DNA of 64,000 bases from Rhizobium sp. CF080 (GTDB lineage Bacteria; Pseudomonadota; Alphaproteobacteria; Rhizobiales; Rhizobiaceae), in NCBI RefSeq assembly GCF_000282095.2, contig NZ_AKKC02000016.1:1-64000 (forward strand), read 5' to 3'. Numbering within the stretch: position 1 is the first letter of the stretch; the number at the start of each line of letters is the position of its first letter. The translations under genes and the position numbers were made by a program. The notes beneath the pieces are model-generated. The model made no database searches. It was not told the origin of the DNA and saw nothing but the letters and a program-made list of their open reading frames with translations. Below are positions 8,062 to 19,250 of this stretch, piece by piece.

Positions 8062-8430
8062 TTACAGTACTTCCGGAGCCAGCGAGATGATCTTCATGTG
8101 GTTCTTGGCGCGAAGTTCGCGCGGAACCGGTCCGAAGATACGGGTGCCGATCGGCTCTTTCTTGTTGTCGATGAGGACCGCTGCGTTGTTGTCGAAGCGG
8201 ATGACGCTGCCGTCCGGACGACGGATGTCCTTGGCGGTACGCACAACAACCGCCTTCATCACGTCACCCTTCTTGACGCGGCCGCGCGGGATCGCTTCCT
8301 TGATCGAAACGACAATGATGTCGCCGATCGAAGCGTACTTGCGCTTGGAGCCGCCCAGCACCTTGATGCACATGACACGACGTGCGCCGGAATTATCCGC
8401 CACGTCGAGGTTTGTTTGCATCTGAATCAT
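8062..8430 (-). CDS. rplN: 50S ribosomal protein L14
   Basis: L14 contacts 16S rRNA in an intersubunit bridge and is the target of the silencing factor RsfS in bacteria. The product starts MIQMQTNLDVADNSGARRV at 8430 (122 residues, the family standard); an upstream open frame to 8478 has no homology. It is the first gene after a terminator-like hairpin in the rpsQ-rplN gap (8576-8593), which puts it at the head of the spc segment as in Escherichia coli. Confidence 0.97.
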   Translation of the reverse strand: MIQMQTNLDVADNSGARRVMCIKVLGGSKRKYASIGDIIVVSIKEAIPRGRVKKGDVMKAVVVRTAKDIRRPDGSVIRFDNNAAVLIDNKKEPIGTRIFGPVPRELRAKNHMKIISLAPEVL

Positions 8431-8575
8431 GTCAGGTCGCCTTTTTCTAATGACCGAAACGACCGGGCGCAAAAACACCCCGTTTCGGCTTATGGACAGA
8501 ATCTCGTTGTGCGCGGGTGGGGTCTTGCCAAGGTGGTTTCCTCAAAAGGACCTTCCCTGCGCTCAAAGCAAAAGA

Positions 8576-8593
8576 ACGCTCGTTTCCGAGCGT
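8576..8593 (-). terminator. Terminator-like hairpin between rpsQ and rplN
   Basis: A 7-bp stem (acgctcg at 8576-8582, cgagcgt at 8587-8593) has a GAAA tetraloop on the minus strand and is followed there by TCTTTTGCTTT. It lies within a 235-nt spacer at the position of the S10/spc operon boundary. It probably ends or attenuates the S10 segment; the spc promoter should then lie in 8431-8575, although no convincing hexamers stand out. Confidence 0.6.
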
Positions 8594-8665
8594 CCTGCGC
8601 CAGTGGGGTGCTTCTTACAGGATTCTGCGTCGGGCGCAAGGCCCAGACGCGAAATCCGAAGCAAA

Positions 8666-8902
8666 TTAAGCCTGGGCGGAAACGACCGTCCAGGTTTTGT
8701 CCTTGGAGATCGGCGCGCATTCCTGAATGGAAACGACGTCACCTACCTTGTACTGGTTGTTCTCGTCATGCGCCTTGTACTTCTTGGAACGGCGGACCGT
8801 CTTCTGAAGCAGCGGATGCGCGAAGCGGCGCTCGACCCGGACAACAACGGTCTTCTCGTTCTTGTCGGAAACTACGACGCCCTGCAGAATGCGTTTCGGC
8901 AT
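8666..8902 (-). CDS. rpsQ: 30S ribosomal protein S17
   Basis: S17 is a primary 16S rRNA binder in the 30S body. The 78-residue OB-fold protein starts MPKRILQGVVVSDKNEKTVV and has the family segment VRRSKKYKAHDENNQYKVGD. It is 11 nt after rpmC. The 235-nt spacer that follows holds a terminator-like hairpin, so rpsQ appears to end the S10 segment as in Escherichia coli. Confidence 0.97.
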   Translation of the reverse strand: MPKRILQGVVVSDKNEKTVVVRVERRFAHPLLQKTVRRSKKYKAHDENNQYKVGDVVSIQECAPISKDKTWTVVSAQA

Positions 8903-8913
8903 ATTATTTTTCC

Positions 8914-9114
8914 TTAGGCCTTGGCTTCTGCCGCCTTCTGGCGGGCAATGGTTTTCACGCGGGCGATGTCCTTGCGAACTTCGGTGATGCGCGAGGACTT
9001 CTCGAGCTGACCGGTAGCCTTCTGGAAGCGCAGGTTGAACTGCTCCTTCTTCAGGTCGGCGAGCTTGTCCTTGAGCTGGTCGGCCGTGAGGCCGCGAACG
9101 TCTTCGGCTTTCAT
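8914..9114 (-). CDS. rpmC: 50S ribosomal protein L29
   Basis: L29 is a small helical hairpin protein near the tunnel exit, part of the docking site for SRP and trigger factor together with L23. The 66 residues start MKAEDVRGLTADQLKDKLAD and contain KEQFNLRFQKATGQLE, the family signature. It is 12 nt after rplP and 11 nt before rpsQ. Confidence 0.97.
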   Translation of the reverse strand: MKAEDVRGLTADQLKDKLADLKKEQFNLRFQKATGQLEKSSRITEVRKDIARVKTIARQKAAEAKA

Positions 9115-9126
9115 GTGCCTTGCTCC

Positions 9127-9540
9127 TTACTCTGCGATGCGCTGTACGAAGCGCGTCTTGACCGAGAGCTTGGCTGCGCCGAGACGAAGCGCCTCGCGGG
9201 CGAGCTCCTCGGAAACACCGTCGATCTCGAACATCATGCGGCCGGGCTTGACCTTGCAGGCCCAGTATTCGACGCCGCCCTTACCTTTACCCATGCGGAC
9301 TTCGGTCGGCTTTGCGGTGACCGGAACGTCCGGGAACACGCGGATCCAGACACGGCCGGCGCGCTTCATGGCACGCGTGATCGCGCGGCGGGCCGCTTCA
9401 ATCTCGCGGGCGTTGACGCGGTTGGGTTCCTGAGACTTCAGGCCAAATTCACCGAAGGCCAGATCGAAGCCGCCCTTGGCCACACCCTTGATGCGACCCT
9501 TGAACTGCTTGCGGTACTTGGTACGCTTTGGCTGCAACAT
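9127..9540 (-). CDS. rplP: 50S ribosomal protein L16
   Basis: L16 organises the A-site region of the 50S subunit. The 137-residue product starts MLQPKRTKYRKQFKGRIKG and contains RRAITRAMKRAGRVWIRVFPD and MGKGKGGVEYWACKVKPG (both given in part), the usual rRNA-binding segments. The arginine that YcfD hydroxylates in Escherichia coli lies in the region MGKGKGG. It follows rpsC by 38 nt. Confidence 0.97.
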   Translation of the reverse strand: MLQPKRTKYRKQFKGRIKGVAKGGFDLAFGEFGLKSQEPNRVNAREIEAARRAITRAMKRAGRVWIRVFPDVPVTAKPTEVRMGKGKGGVEYWACKVKPGRMMFEIDGVSEELAREALRLGAAKLSVKTRFVQRIAE

Positions 9541-9578
9541 TTTCTTACTTCTCCGAGCTTATCTTTCGCCAGCGTTGA

Positions 9579-10319
9579 TCAAGCGTTTTCGCGGCGGCGA
9601 TCACCACGGTCACCACGATCGCCGCGTTCGCGGCTTGCGGGACCCTGTGCATCGCCTTCCATGGCGCGACGTTCAGAAGCCATCGGATCGTGCTCAAGGA
9701 TTTCGCCCTTGAAGATCCAGACCTTGATCCCGCAGATACCGAATGCGGTTTCGGCTTCAGCCGTACCGTAGTCGATGTCGGCGCGCAGTGTATGAAGCGG
9801 AACGCGACCTTCGCGGTACCATTCGGTACGGGCGATTTCAGCACCGCCGAGACGGCCGGCGCAGGTGATCTTGATGCCTTCGGCACCGAGACGCATGGCC
9901 GACTGAACGGCACGCTTCATCGCACGGCGGAAAGCCACGCGGCGCTCGAGCTGCTGGGCGATCGACTGGGCGACGAGCGTCGAGTCGATTTCCGGCTTGC
10001 GCACTTCAACGATGTTGAGATGCGTTTCCGAATTGGTCATCGTGGCGATCTTCTTGCGAAGCTTCTCGATGTCCGCGCCCTTCTTGCCGATGATCAGACC
10101 CGGGCGAGCCGAGTGGATCGTGACGCGGCACTTCTTGTGCGGACGCTCTATGACAACCTTGGCGATGCCGGCCTGCTTCAGTTCCGACATCAGATAGGCG
10201 CGGATCTTCAGGTCCTCATGGAGGAGCTGACCGTATTCCGCGTTGTCGGCGAACCAACGGCTGTCCCAGGTACGGTTAATGCCGAGGCGGAAACCGATCG
10301 GATTAATTTTCTGGCCCAT
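9579..10319 (-). CDS. rpsC: 30S ribosomal protein S3
   Basis: S3 lines the mRNA entry tunnel of the 30S subunit and has helicase-like activity with S4. The 246-residue protein has the KH-type domain with SARPGLIIGKKGADIEKLR (residues about 70-88) and the C-terminal domain YREGRVPLHTLRADIDYG. The C-terminus is extended by an arginine- and aspartate-rich RGD-type tail (RERGDRGDRGDRRRENA), as in other rhizobia. Its ATG overlaps the rplV stop by one nucleotide (TAATG at 10317-10321), so the two are coupled. Confidence 0.97.
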   Translation of the reverse strand: MGQKINPIGFRLGINRTWDSRWFADNAEYGQLLHEDLKIRAYLMSELKQAGIAKVVIERPHKKCRVTIHSARPGLIIGKKGADIEKLRKKIATMTNSETHLNIVEVRKPEIDSTLVAQSIAQQLERRVAFRRAMKRAVQSAMRLGAEGIKITCAGRLGGAEIARTEWYREGRVPLHTLRADIDYGTAEAETAFGICGIKVWIFKGEILEHDPMASERRAMEGDAQGPASRERGDRGDRGDRRRENA

Positions 10320-10708
10320 TATGCGGCCTCCCCTTTTTCCTCGACTTCGCGGACGACGATCGTCAGATGCGAGAACGGCTTCTCGATCCGCGATGCACGG
10401 CCGCGGCCACGAGCGTGGAAGCGCTTCATCACGATCGACTTGCCTACATAGGCTTCCGAAACGATCAGGGCGTCGACGTCGAGGTCATGGTTGTTTTCAG
10501 CATTGGCGATTGCAGACTCGAGGGTCTTCTTCACCGTGCCGGCGATGCGCTTGCGCGAGAATTCGAGCTCTGCAAGCGCGCGTTCGACCTTCTTGCCGCG
10601 GATCATGGCGGCAACGAGGTTCAGCTTCTGGGGGCTGACGCGGAGCGTGCGCGCAACTGCCTGCGCCTCGTTATCCTTCAGCCGGCGTTCGGTCTTAGCC
10701 TTCGCCAT
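10319..10708 (-). CDS. rplV: 50S ribosomal protein L22
   Basis: L22 lines the nascent-peptide exit tunnel through its beta-hairpin and is a site of macrolide-resistance mutations. The 129 residues include ARTLRVSPQKLNLVAAMIRG near the N-terminus and the C-terminal hairpin region FHARGRGRASRIEKPFSHLT. It lies 2 nt after rpsS and overlaps rpsC by one base. Confidence 0.97.
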   Translation of the reverse strand: MAKAKTERRLKDNEAQAVARTLRVSPQKLNLVAAMIRGKKVERALAELEFSRKRIAGTVKKTLESAIANAENNHDLDVDALIVSEAYVGKSIVMKRFHARGRGRASRIEKPFSHLTIVVREVEEKGEAA

Positions 10709-10710
10709 GA

Positions 10711-10989
10711 TTACTTCCTCTTCGCCTTCTTGTCCGCGCCGTGACCGTAATAGGTACGGGTGGGAGCGAATTCACCGAACTTGTGTCCGACCATGTCTTC
10801 GTTGACGCTGACCGGAATGTGCTTGCTGCCGTTGTAGACGCCGAACGTCAGACCAACGAACTGCGGCAGGATGGTGGACCGACGGGTCCACATCTTGATT
10901 ACTTCACTCCGTCCGCCTTCGCGCACCTTCTCAGCCTTCTTGAGAAGATAGCCGTCAACAAACGGACCTTTCCATACTGAACGAGCCAT
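10711..10989 (-). CDS. rpsS: 30S ribosomal protein S19
   Basis: S19 forms a complex with S13 in the 30S head. The 92-residue product starts MARSVWKGPFVDGYLLKKAE and has the signature YNGSKHIPVSVNEDMVGHKF, the S19 family pattern. It is 18 nt after rplB and 2 nt before rplV. Confidence 0.97.
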   Translation of the reverse strand: MARSVWKGPFVDGYLLKKAEKVREGGRSEVIKMWTRRSTILPQFVGLTFGVYNGSKHIPVSVNEDMVGHKFGEFAPTRTYYGHGADKKAKRK

Positions 10990-11007
10990 TAGTGACTTCC
11001 TTCTCTC

Positions 11008-11844
11008 TTACTTCTTGCGCTGGTGGCGCGAACGCATGATGAACTTGTCCGTGGACTTGTTCGAACGCGTGCGCTTGCCCTTGGTCGGCTTGCCCCACGG
11101 CGAGACCGGATGACGGCCGCCCGAGGTACGGCCTTCACCACCGCCGTGCGGATGGTCGACTGGGTTCATGACGACGCCGCGGTTATGCGGACGCTTGCCA
11201 CGCCAGACGGTACGACCGGCCTTGCCGTCGCTGATGTTGCCGTGATCCGGGTTGGAAACCGCACCGACCGAAGCCAGGCAGGAGCCCGGAACGAGGCGCT
11301 GTTCGCCGGAGTTCAGGCGCAGGATCGCCATGCCAGCGTCGCGGCCGACGAGCTGAACGTAAGTGCCGGCCGAACGAGCGATCTGACCGCCCTTGCCCGG
11401 CTTCATCTCGACGTTGTGCACGATCGAACCGACCGGGATGTACTGCAGCGGCATGGTGTTGCCGGGCTTGACGTCGACGGCCTTCTCGGAAGCGATCACC
11501 TTGTCGCCGGCAGCGAGGCGCTGCGGAGCCAGGATGTAGGCCTGCTCGCCGTCGGTATAGGTGACCAGCGCGATGAACGCGGTGCGGTTCGGGTCGTATT
11601 CCAGACGCTCGACGGTGCCTTCAACGTCGAACTTGCGACGCTTGAAGTCGATCAGGCGATAGGTCCGCTTGTGACCGCCGCCGATAAAGCGGGCGGTGAT
11701 GCGGCCGTAGTTGTTGCGGCCGCCGCTCTTGGAGAGACCCTCGGTGAGCTTCTTGACGGGCTTGCCCTTCCAGAGGCCGGACCGGTCGACGATAACCAGC
11801 TGACGCTGGCTCGGGGTCGTCGGGTTGTAGCTTTTCAATGCCAT
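11008..11844 (-). CDS. rplB: 50S ribosomal protein L2
   Basis: L2 is one of the most conserved ribosomal proteins and is needed for subunit association and peptidyl transfer. The 278 residues start MALKSYNPTTPSQRQLV; the C-terminal region has NPVDHPHGGGEGRTSGGRHP with the conserved histidine of the peptidyl-transferase region. It ends in the basic tail FIMRSRHQRKK. It is 11 nt after rplW. Confidence 0.97.
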   Translation of the reverse strand: MALKSYNPTTPSQRQLVIVDRSGLWKGKPVKKLTEGLSKSGGRNNYGRITARFIGGGHKRTYRLIDFKRRKFDVEGTVERLEYDPNRTAFIALVTYTDGEQAYILAPQRLAAGDKVIASEKAVDVKPGNTMPLQYIPVGSIVHNVEMKPGKGGQIARSAGTYVQLVGRDAGMAILRLNSGEQRLVPGSCLASVGAVSNPDHGNISDGKAGRTVWRGKRPHNRGVVMNPVDHPHGGGEGRTSGGRHPVSPWGKPTKGKRTRSNKSTDKFIMRSRHQRKK

Positions 11845-11855
11845 TATCTTATACC

Positions 11856-12149
11856 TCAGAGACCGGTGGAGACGTCGATCGTCTGACCTTCGGCCAGGGT
11901 GACGACAGCCTTCTTGACGTCCTTCTGCTTGCCAATGAAGCCACGGAACCGCTTCACCTTGCCCTTGCGGACAAGCGTGTTGACGGCCGTGACCTTCACA
12001 CCGAACAGCGCCTCTACGGCAGCCTTGATTTCCGGCTTGGAAGCAGTCTTGGCAACGTTGAAGACGACCTGGTTCTGCTCTGATACCAGCGTCGACTTTT
12101 CGGTGATCGAGGGAGATACGATCACATCATAGTGGCGAATGTCGGTCAC
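11856..12149 (-). CDS. rplW: 50S ribosomal protein L23
   Basis: L23 is at the tunnel exit and is the main docking site of trigger factor and SRP. The 97-residue product begins (M)TDIRHYDVIVSPSITEKST, and VNTLVRKGKVKRFRGFIGKQ is the family signature. The start codon is a GTG at 12149 that overlaps the rplD stop as GTGA (12146-12149), so it is translationally coupled to rplD. Confidence 0.96.
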   Translation of the reverse strand: MTDIRHYDVIVSPSITEKSTLVSEQNQVVFNVAKTASKPEIKAAVEALFGVKVTAVNTLVRKGKVKRFRGFIGKQKDVKKAVVTLAEGQTIDVSTGL

Positions 12150-12766
12150 TTGAAACGCTCCTCTAGAGCTTCCACCGCAGCCTTGGAAAGCACCAGCTTG
12201 CCGCGACGCAGGATGTCGTAAACATTGATGCCCTGAACCGGCAGAACATCGACGTTCGGGATGTTCTGGGCGGCGAGCTTGAAGTTGCTGTCGAGCTCAA
12301 CGCCGCCGATGAACAACACGTTGGTGAGGCCGAGCGAAGCAAACGAACCGGCAAGCGCCTTGGTCTTTGCTTCGGCGGCAACCAGGTTGTCGACGATGAT
12401 GATGTCTTCAGCCTTCATCTTTGCAGAGAGGGCGTGACGAAGAGCCAGCGCACGAACCTTCTTGGGAAGGTCATGCTCGTGGCTGCGGACGACCGGGCCG
12501 TGAGCCTTGCCACCGCCGCGGAACTGCGGAGCGCGAGCCGAATGGTGACGAGCGCGGCCCGTACCCTTCTGCTTGTACATCTTGGCGCCGGTGCGGGAGA
12601 CTTCAGCACGACCCTTGGTCTTGTGCGTGCCCTGCTGCTTCTTGGCGAGCTGCCAACGAACCATACGGGCCAGAATGTCTTCGCGGGGGTCGAGGCCGAA
12701 AATCTCGTCCGACAGGGCTACCTTGCCGGCGTCTTTTCCCTCGAGGGTCTTGACGTTATATTCCAT
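12146..12766 (-). CDS. rplD: 50S ribosomal protein L4
   Basis: L4 binds 23S rRNA and reaches into the exit tunnel with an extended loop; in gammaproteobacteria it also represses its own S10 operon. The 206-residue form starting MEYNVKTLEGKDAGKVALSD at 12766 has GGGAG upstream; the longer frame to 12847 overlaps rplC and is not supported. The loop region GAKMYKQKGTGRARHHSARA is clear. Confidence 0.96.
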   Translation of the reverse strand: MEYNVKTLEGKDAGKVALSDEIFGLDPREDILARMVRWQLAKKQQGTHKTKGRAEVSRTGAKMYKQKGTGRARHHSARAPQFRGGGKAHGPVVRSHEHDLPKKVRALALRHALSAKMKAEDIIIVDNLVAAEAKTKALAGSFASLGLTNVLFIGGVELDSNFKLAAQNIPNVDVLPVQGINVYDILRRGKLVLSKAAVEALEERFK

Positions 12767-12779
12767 GTGCTTGGCTCCC

Positions 12780-13421
12780 TTACTTCGCGGCCGACTTGAT
12801 GGCATCGCGAACGACGATCCAAGCGCCCTTGGAGCCGGGAACGGCACCCTTGACGAGGATCAGGCCACGGTTCTCGTCGGTGGAAACAACTTCGAGGTTC
12901 TGGGTGGTGATGCGCGTCTGGCCCATATGACCAGCCATGCGCTTGCCCTTCCAGACCTTGCCCGGATCTTGGTTGTTACCAGTCGAACCATGCGAACGGT
13001 GCGAAACGGACACACCGTGCGTGGCACGCAGACCACCGAAGTTATGGCGCTTCATGGCGCCGGCGAAACCCTTACCGATCGAGGTACCGGTGACGTCCAC
13101 CAGCTGACCCGCCGTAAAGTGACCAGCCGTCAGCTCGGTGCCGACATCGATCAGATTGTCTTCGGAAACGCGAAACTCGACGAGCTTCGCCTTCGGCTCG
13201 ACTTCGGCGACGGCGAAATGGCCGCGCAGCGCCTTGGTCGTGTTCTTTACCTTGGCCGTGCCGGCACCGAGCTGAACGGCGGGGTAGCCATTCTTCTCGA
13301 CAGTGCGCTGAGCCACGACCTGGCAGTTTTCCAGCCGCAATACGGTTACGGGAACATGCTCGCCTGCGTCGTTATAGACGCGGGTCATTCCCACCTTCTG
13401 TGCAATTACACCTGAACGCAT
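12780..13421 (-). CDS. rplC: 50S ribosomal protein L3
   Basis: L3 is a primary assembly protein near the peptidyl-transferase centre. The 213-residue product starts MRSGVIAQKVGMTRVYND and has GKGFAGAMKRHNFGGLRATH and SHGSTGNNQDPGKVWKGKRM, including the glutamine methylated by PrmB in Escherichia coli (within GNNQDPG). The ATG at 13421 is preferred over the ORF start at 13439. It is 37 nt after rpsJ. Confidence 0.97.
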   Translation of the reverse strand: MRSGVIAQKVGMTRVYNDAGEHVPVTVLRLENCQVVAQRTVEKNGYPAVQLGAGTAKVKNTTKALRGHFAVAEVEPKAKLVEFRVSEDNLIDVGTELTAGHFTAGQLVDVTGTSIGKGFAGAMKRHNFGGLRATHGVSVSHRSHGSTGNNQDPGKVWKGKRMAGHMGQTRITTQNLEVVSTDENRGLILVKGAVPGSKGAWIVVRDAIKSAAK

Positions 13422-13458
13422 CGGTTCAATCCTTCTCACTCAGCCCGAGACCGAGGTC

Positions 13459-13767
13459 TCAGAGCTTGATCTCAACATCGACACCAGCGGCGAGGTCGAG
13501 CTTCATCAGCGCGTCCACCGTCTGCGGTGTCGGGTCAACGATATCGAGAAGGCGCTTATGGGTGCGCATCTCGAACTGCTCGCGGCTCTTCTTGTCGATG
13601 TGGGGGGACCGGTTAACCGTAAACTTCTCGATGCGGGTCGGAAGCGGAACGGGGCCCCGGACGCTTGCGCCGGTGCGCTTCGCCGTCGACACGATCTCGC
13701 GCGTCGACGCGTCGAGAATGCGGTGATCGAACGCCTTCAGGCGAATGCGGATATTTTGGCCGTTCAT
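13459..13767 (-). CDS. rpsJ: 30S ribosomal protein S10 (NusE)
   Basis: S10 is in the 30S head and, as NusE, links transcribing polymerase to the ribosome through NusG, which is also encoded here. The 102-residue protein starts MNGQNIRIRLKAFDHRILD and contains PLPTRIEKFTVNRSPHIDKK, the family pattern. It heads the S10 segment; the 264 nt upstream contain a candidate structured leader and the hairpin that follows tuf. Confidence 0.97.
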   Translation of the reverse strand: MNGQNIRIRLKAFDHRILDASTREIVSTAKRTGASVRGPVPLPTRIEKFTVNRSPHIDKKSREQFEMRTHKRLLDIVDPTPQTVDALMKLDLAAGVDVEIKL

Positions 13768-13999
13768 TCGACGTTATCCTTGTTGTCTTGTTTATCCACG
13801 TGCCAACCCAATAGGGCACGGGTTGTTCTTTCTTCCTAAGGCGGACCACCGGTTTCAAAGATCGAAGGGGACACCGAGAATACGGCGTCCCTTTCCACTC
13901 TTCGGGCCTTTGGCCCACCTCATTTGTTCATTGCCTGCCTCGAACCCGAAGCAGCGGGCAAATCACGCTCGCGCGCCATTTGCTACATTTTTGTGTCAT
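13768..13999 (-). promoter_or_regulatory. Candidate structured leader upstream of rpsJ
   Basis: This spacer holds three inverted repeats when read on the minus strand. One is GGGCC-AAA-GGCCC (near 13905-13917). The second is a 9-bp stem with one G-U pair (13868-13876 with 13883-13891). The third is CGTGCC/GGCACG around the TATTGGGTT segment close to the rpsJ start (about 13799-13820). Such crowding of stems before the first S10-operon gene resembles an autoregulatory leader, but no promoter was convincing and no known leader family is claimed. Confidence 0.35.
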
Positions 14000-14025
14000 A
14001 CGCAAGCGGCCAAAGCCGCTTGCGT
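14000..14025. terminator. Hairpin directly after tuf (weak terminator)
   Basis: An 11-bp perfect stem (14000-14010 with 14015-14025) with a 4-nt loop starts 6 nt past the tuf stop. No long T-run follows on the minus strand, so termination may be partial and str and S10 genes may remain connected. Confidence 0.5.
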
Positions 14026-14031
14026 TAAAAC

Positions 14032-15207
<1,176 letters not shown>

Positions 15208-15275
15208 TTCCGGCTTCTCCGTTCTTATCCCCGTCAGGGGTTATTCTCTAAATTTGATTGGGCGGGTTACCCCGG

Positions 15276-17375
<2,100 letters not shown>

Positions 17376-17408
17376 AGGACTGCCTTTCGAAATTCGATCG
17401 GGTGAAGA

Positions 17409-17879
17409 TTACCAACGGTAATGCGAGAATGCGCGGTTGGCGTCGGCCATCTTGTGCGTGTCTTCACGCTTCTTGACGGCACTGCCACGGTTGTTTGCAG
17501 CATCCATGAGTTCACCGGAAAGGCGATCAACCATCGTCGTTTCGTTGCGCTTGCGGGCAGCAGCGATCACCCAACGGATCGCGAGAGCCTGGCGGCGCTC
17601 CGGACGAACATCGACCGGAACCTGGTAGGTTGCACCACCAACGCGGCGCGAGCGAACTTCGACATGCGGCGCGACATTGTCGAGCGCCGAATGGAAGATA
17701 CCCAGCGGGTCAGCCTTGGCCTTGCCCTGCACGACGTCGAACGCGCCGTAAACGATGTTTTCAGCCACGGACTTCTTGCCGTGGAGCATGATCGCATTCA
17801 TGAACTTCGTGACGACCAGATCGCCGAACTTCGGGTCCGGGTTGATCTCACGCTTCTCTGCACTATGGCGTCGGGACAT
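17409..17879 (-). CDS. rpsG: 30S ribosomal protein S7
   Basis: S7 nucleates folding of the 3' major domain of 16S rRNA and represses the str operon in Escherichia coli. The 156-residue product starts MSRRHSAEKREINPDPKFGD and has RVGGATYQVPVDVRPERRQA, the family signature (residues about 78-97). It is 78 nt after rpsL; in Escherichia coli the S7 site lies in the same intercistronic region, but no specific mimic was identified here. Confidence 0.97.
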   Translation of the reverse strand: MSRRHSAEKREINPDPKFGDLVVTKFMNAIMLHGKKSVAENIVYGAFDVVQGKAKADPLGIFHSALDNVAPHVEVRSRRVGGATYQVPVDVRPERRQALAIRWVIAAARKRNETTMVDRLSGELMDAANNRGSAVKKREDTHKMADANRAFSHYRW

Positions 17880-17957
17880 ACTTCTCGTCTCTCAATTGTT
17901 ACGGGCGCTTTACCACGCGGAGAACCTCGCGCAGCGCCGGATAAACCAAATTCCGAA

Positions 17958-18329
17958 TTACTTCGGACGCTTCGCACCGTACTTCGAACGGCGCTGCTTG
18001 CGGTTCTTGACGCCCTGGGTGTCGAGAACGCCGCGGATGATGTGGTAGCGAACGCCCGGCAAGTCCTTGACGCGGCCGCCGCGGATCATCACGACGGAGT
18101 GTTCCTGCAGGTTATGGCCCTCACCCGGGATGTAGCCGATGACTTCGAAGCCGTTGGTCAGACGAATCTTGGCAACCTTACGCAGAGCCGAGTTCGGCTT
18201 CTTCGGGGTCGTCGTGTAAACGCGGGTGCAAACGCCGCGCTTCTGGGGATTTTCCTGCAGAGCAGGAACCTTGTTACGCTTTACGTTCGCCTGGCGAGGC
18301 TTGCGGATCAGCTGGTTTACGGTAGGCAT
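17958..18329 (-). CDS. rpsL: 30S ribosomal protein S12
   Basis: S12 monitors codon-anticodon pairing at the decoding centre. The 123 residues start MPTVNQLIRKPRQANVKRNK and contain TTTPKKPNSALRKVAK and RGGRVKDLPGVRYH. Lysines at positions 43 and 88, the usual sites of streptomycin-resistance substitutions, are wild type. It is the first gene of the str segment, with a promoter at 18591-18619 and a leader of roughly 250 nt. Confidence 0.98.
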   Translation of the reverse strand: MPTVNQLIRKPRQANVKRNKVPALQENPQKRGVCTRVYTTTPKKPNSALRKVAKIRLTNGFEVIGYIPGEGHNLQEHSVVMIRGGRVKDLPGVRYHIIRGVLDTQGVKNRKQRRSKYGAKRPK

Positions 18330-18585
18330 TCAACCATCCCTTACGTTTTTCTCAGTACCCTTTCGGGCCGATCTGATGCCGTTTCCGGCGGCGGCACACA
18401 CATTTCCTCATGCGCAAAACGTGGCCCGATCCGCTTTTCCGGATGGACCACAGAAAGCAGAGGACGCATTCCTCATGCGTCGTGCGTGCAGCATTCGTAT
18501 CTTCAACGTGCGTATGGAACCGTGTCTGAGGCGTACTCCGGAACGAGTCGTTCCGAACGGGCAAGCCTCACATCGCTTCCGATGC
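18330..18585 (-). promoter_or_regulatory. Long rpsL leader with a 17-bp palindrome
   Basis: If transcription starts just after the -10 element at 18591-18596, rpsL has a leader of roughly 250 nt. The leader contains the perfect palindrome cggaacga-g-tcgttccg (18539-18555), which would form an 8-bp hairpin in RNA or a dyad for a DNA-binding protein. No open reading frame in it looks real. This stretch contains no gene. Confidence 0.45.
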
Positions 18586-18590
18586 GGGGC

Positions 18591-18619
18591 GTGTACTGTT
18601 TTCCCCCCTGCCCGTCAAG
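18591..18619 (-). promoter_or_regulatory. Promoter of the rpsL-rpsG-fusA-tuf segment
   Basis: Read on the minus strand, CTTGAC (18614-18619) is followed after exactly 17 nt by GTACAC (18591-18596). This matches the rhizobial sigma-70 pattern CTTGAC-N17-CTATAT well at -35 and partly at -10, and it is the only such pair before rpsL. Confidence 0.7.
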
Positions 18620-18814
18620 ACCAAATCCTAATTTATTGCCCCGAACCCTTGGTTTCGGGGGCGAAAGGAGGGTTTCGGGACAAGGTTTCGTGAAATCTGA
18701 CATGTCCTCGCGGATAATGTTTGGGAATCATCGCCGATCACACTAAAGAGTGCGGGAACCTTCCGTTCCGCCTCGTCTTCGGACGATACTAGGGAATCGC
18801 TTGCGGAGATGACC

Positions 18815-19108
18815 ATGATCGCCACACCCGACAATGACAACAACCTCGACGGGCCGATGGTCTTCATCATCATCGGCAAGGGCTATGAGAAGAAGGGCGG
18901 CGAAGGCATCGAGCTGCATATCATGCTGCGCGCGCCGGATGACGATTCCGCCGTCCGCGAGGCGCTCAACGCGCTGTCCGAAGAGGGCTTCATCGAGGCC
19001 GACCTCGACCAGATCGGCGTCCTGACCGACGAACCCACCGAGGAGCCCCATGCCTCCGCCTACCAGGGTGCGCTCGAAGGCGAAGTGGCGATCATCCGCT
19101 TCGAGTAG
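18815..19108 (+). CDS. Uncharacterised small acidic protein
   Basis: I do not recognise a named family for this 97-residue protein. It starts MIATPDNDNNLDGPMVFIII and contains EGIELHIMLRAPDDDSAVRE and ends EGEVAIIRFE; acidic residues clearly dominate, and the pattern of short strands and one helix suggests a compact alpha/beta fold. There is no signal peptide or membrane segment. The start at 18815 is chosen over the ATG at 18809 because GGAG (18805-18808) needs spacing. It stands alone, divergent from rpsL and convergent with rpoC, with its own terminator at 19251-19279. Confidence 0.75.
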   Translation: MIATPDNDNNLDGPMVFIIIGKGYEKKGGEGIELHIMLRAPDDDSAVREALNALSEEGFIEADLDQIGVLTDEPTEEPHASAYQGALEGEVAIIRFE

Positions 19109-19250
19109 TCTCGATCGACGAAGAGGCCTGGCTGTCCTCGCCTCTTTGTTTGCCGGCGGCCGCAAGAGTGCGGACCTGTTCCGTTTTTGCTTGTCTTTCC
19201 CAACCCTCACCAACAGCGACACGCCTGCGTTTCACCAAAAAATATGCATG

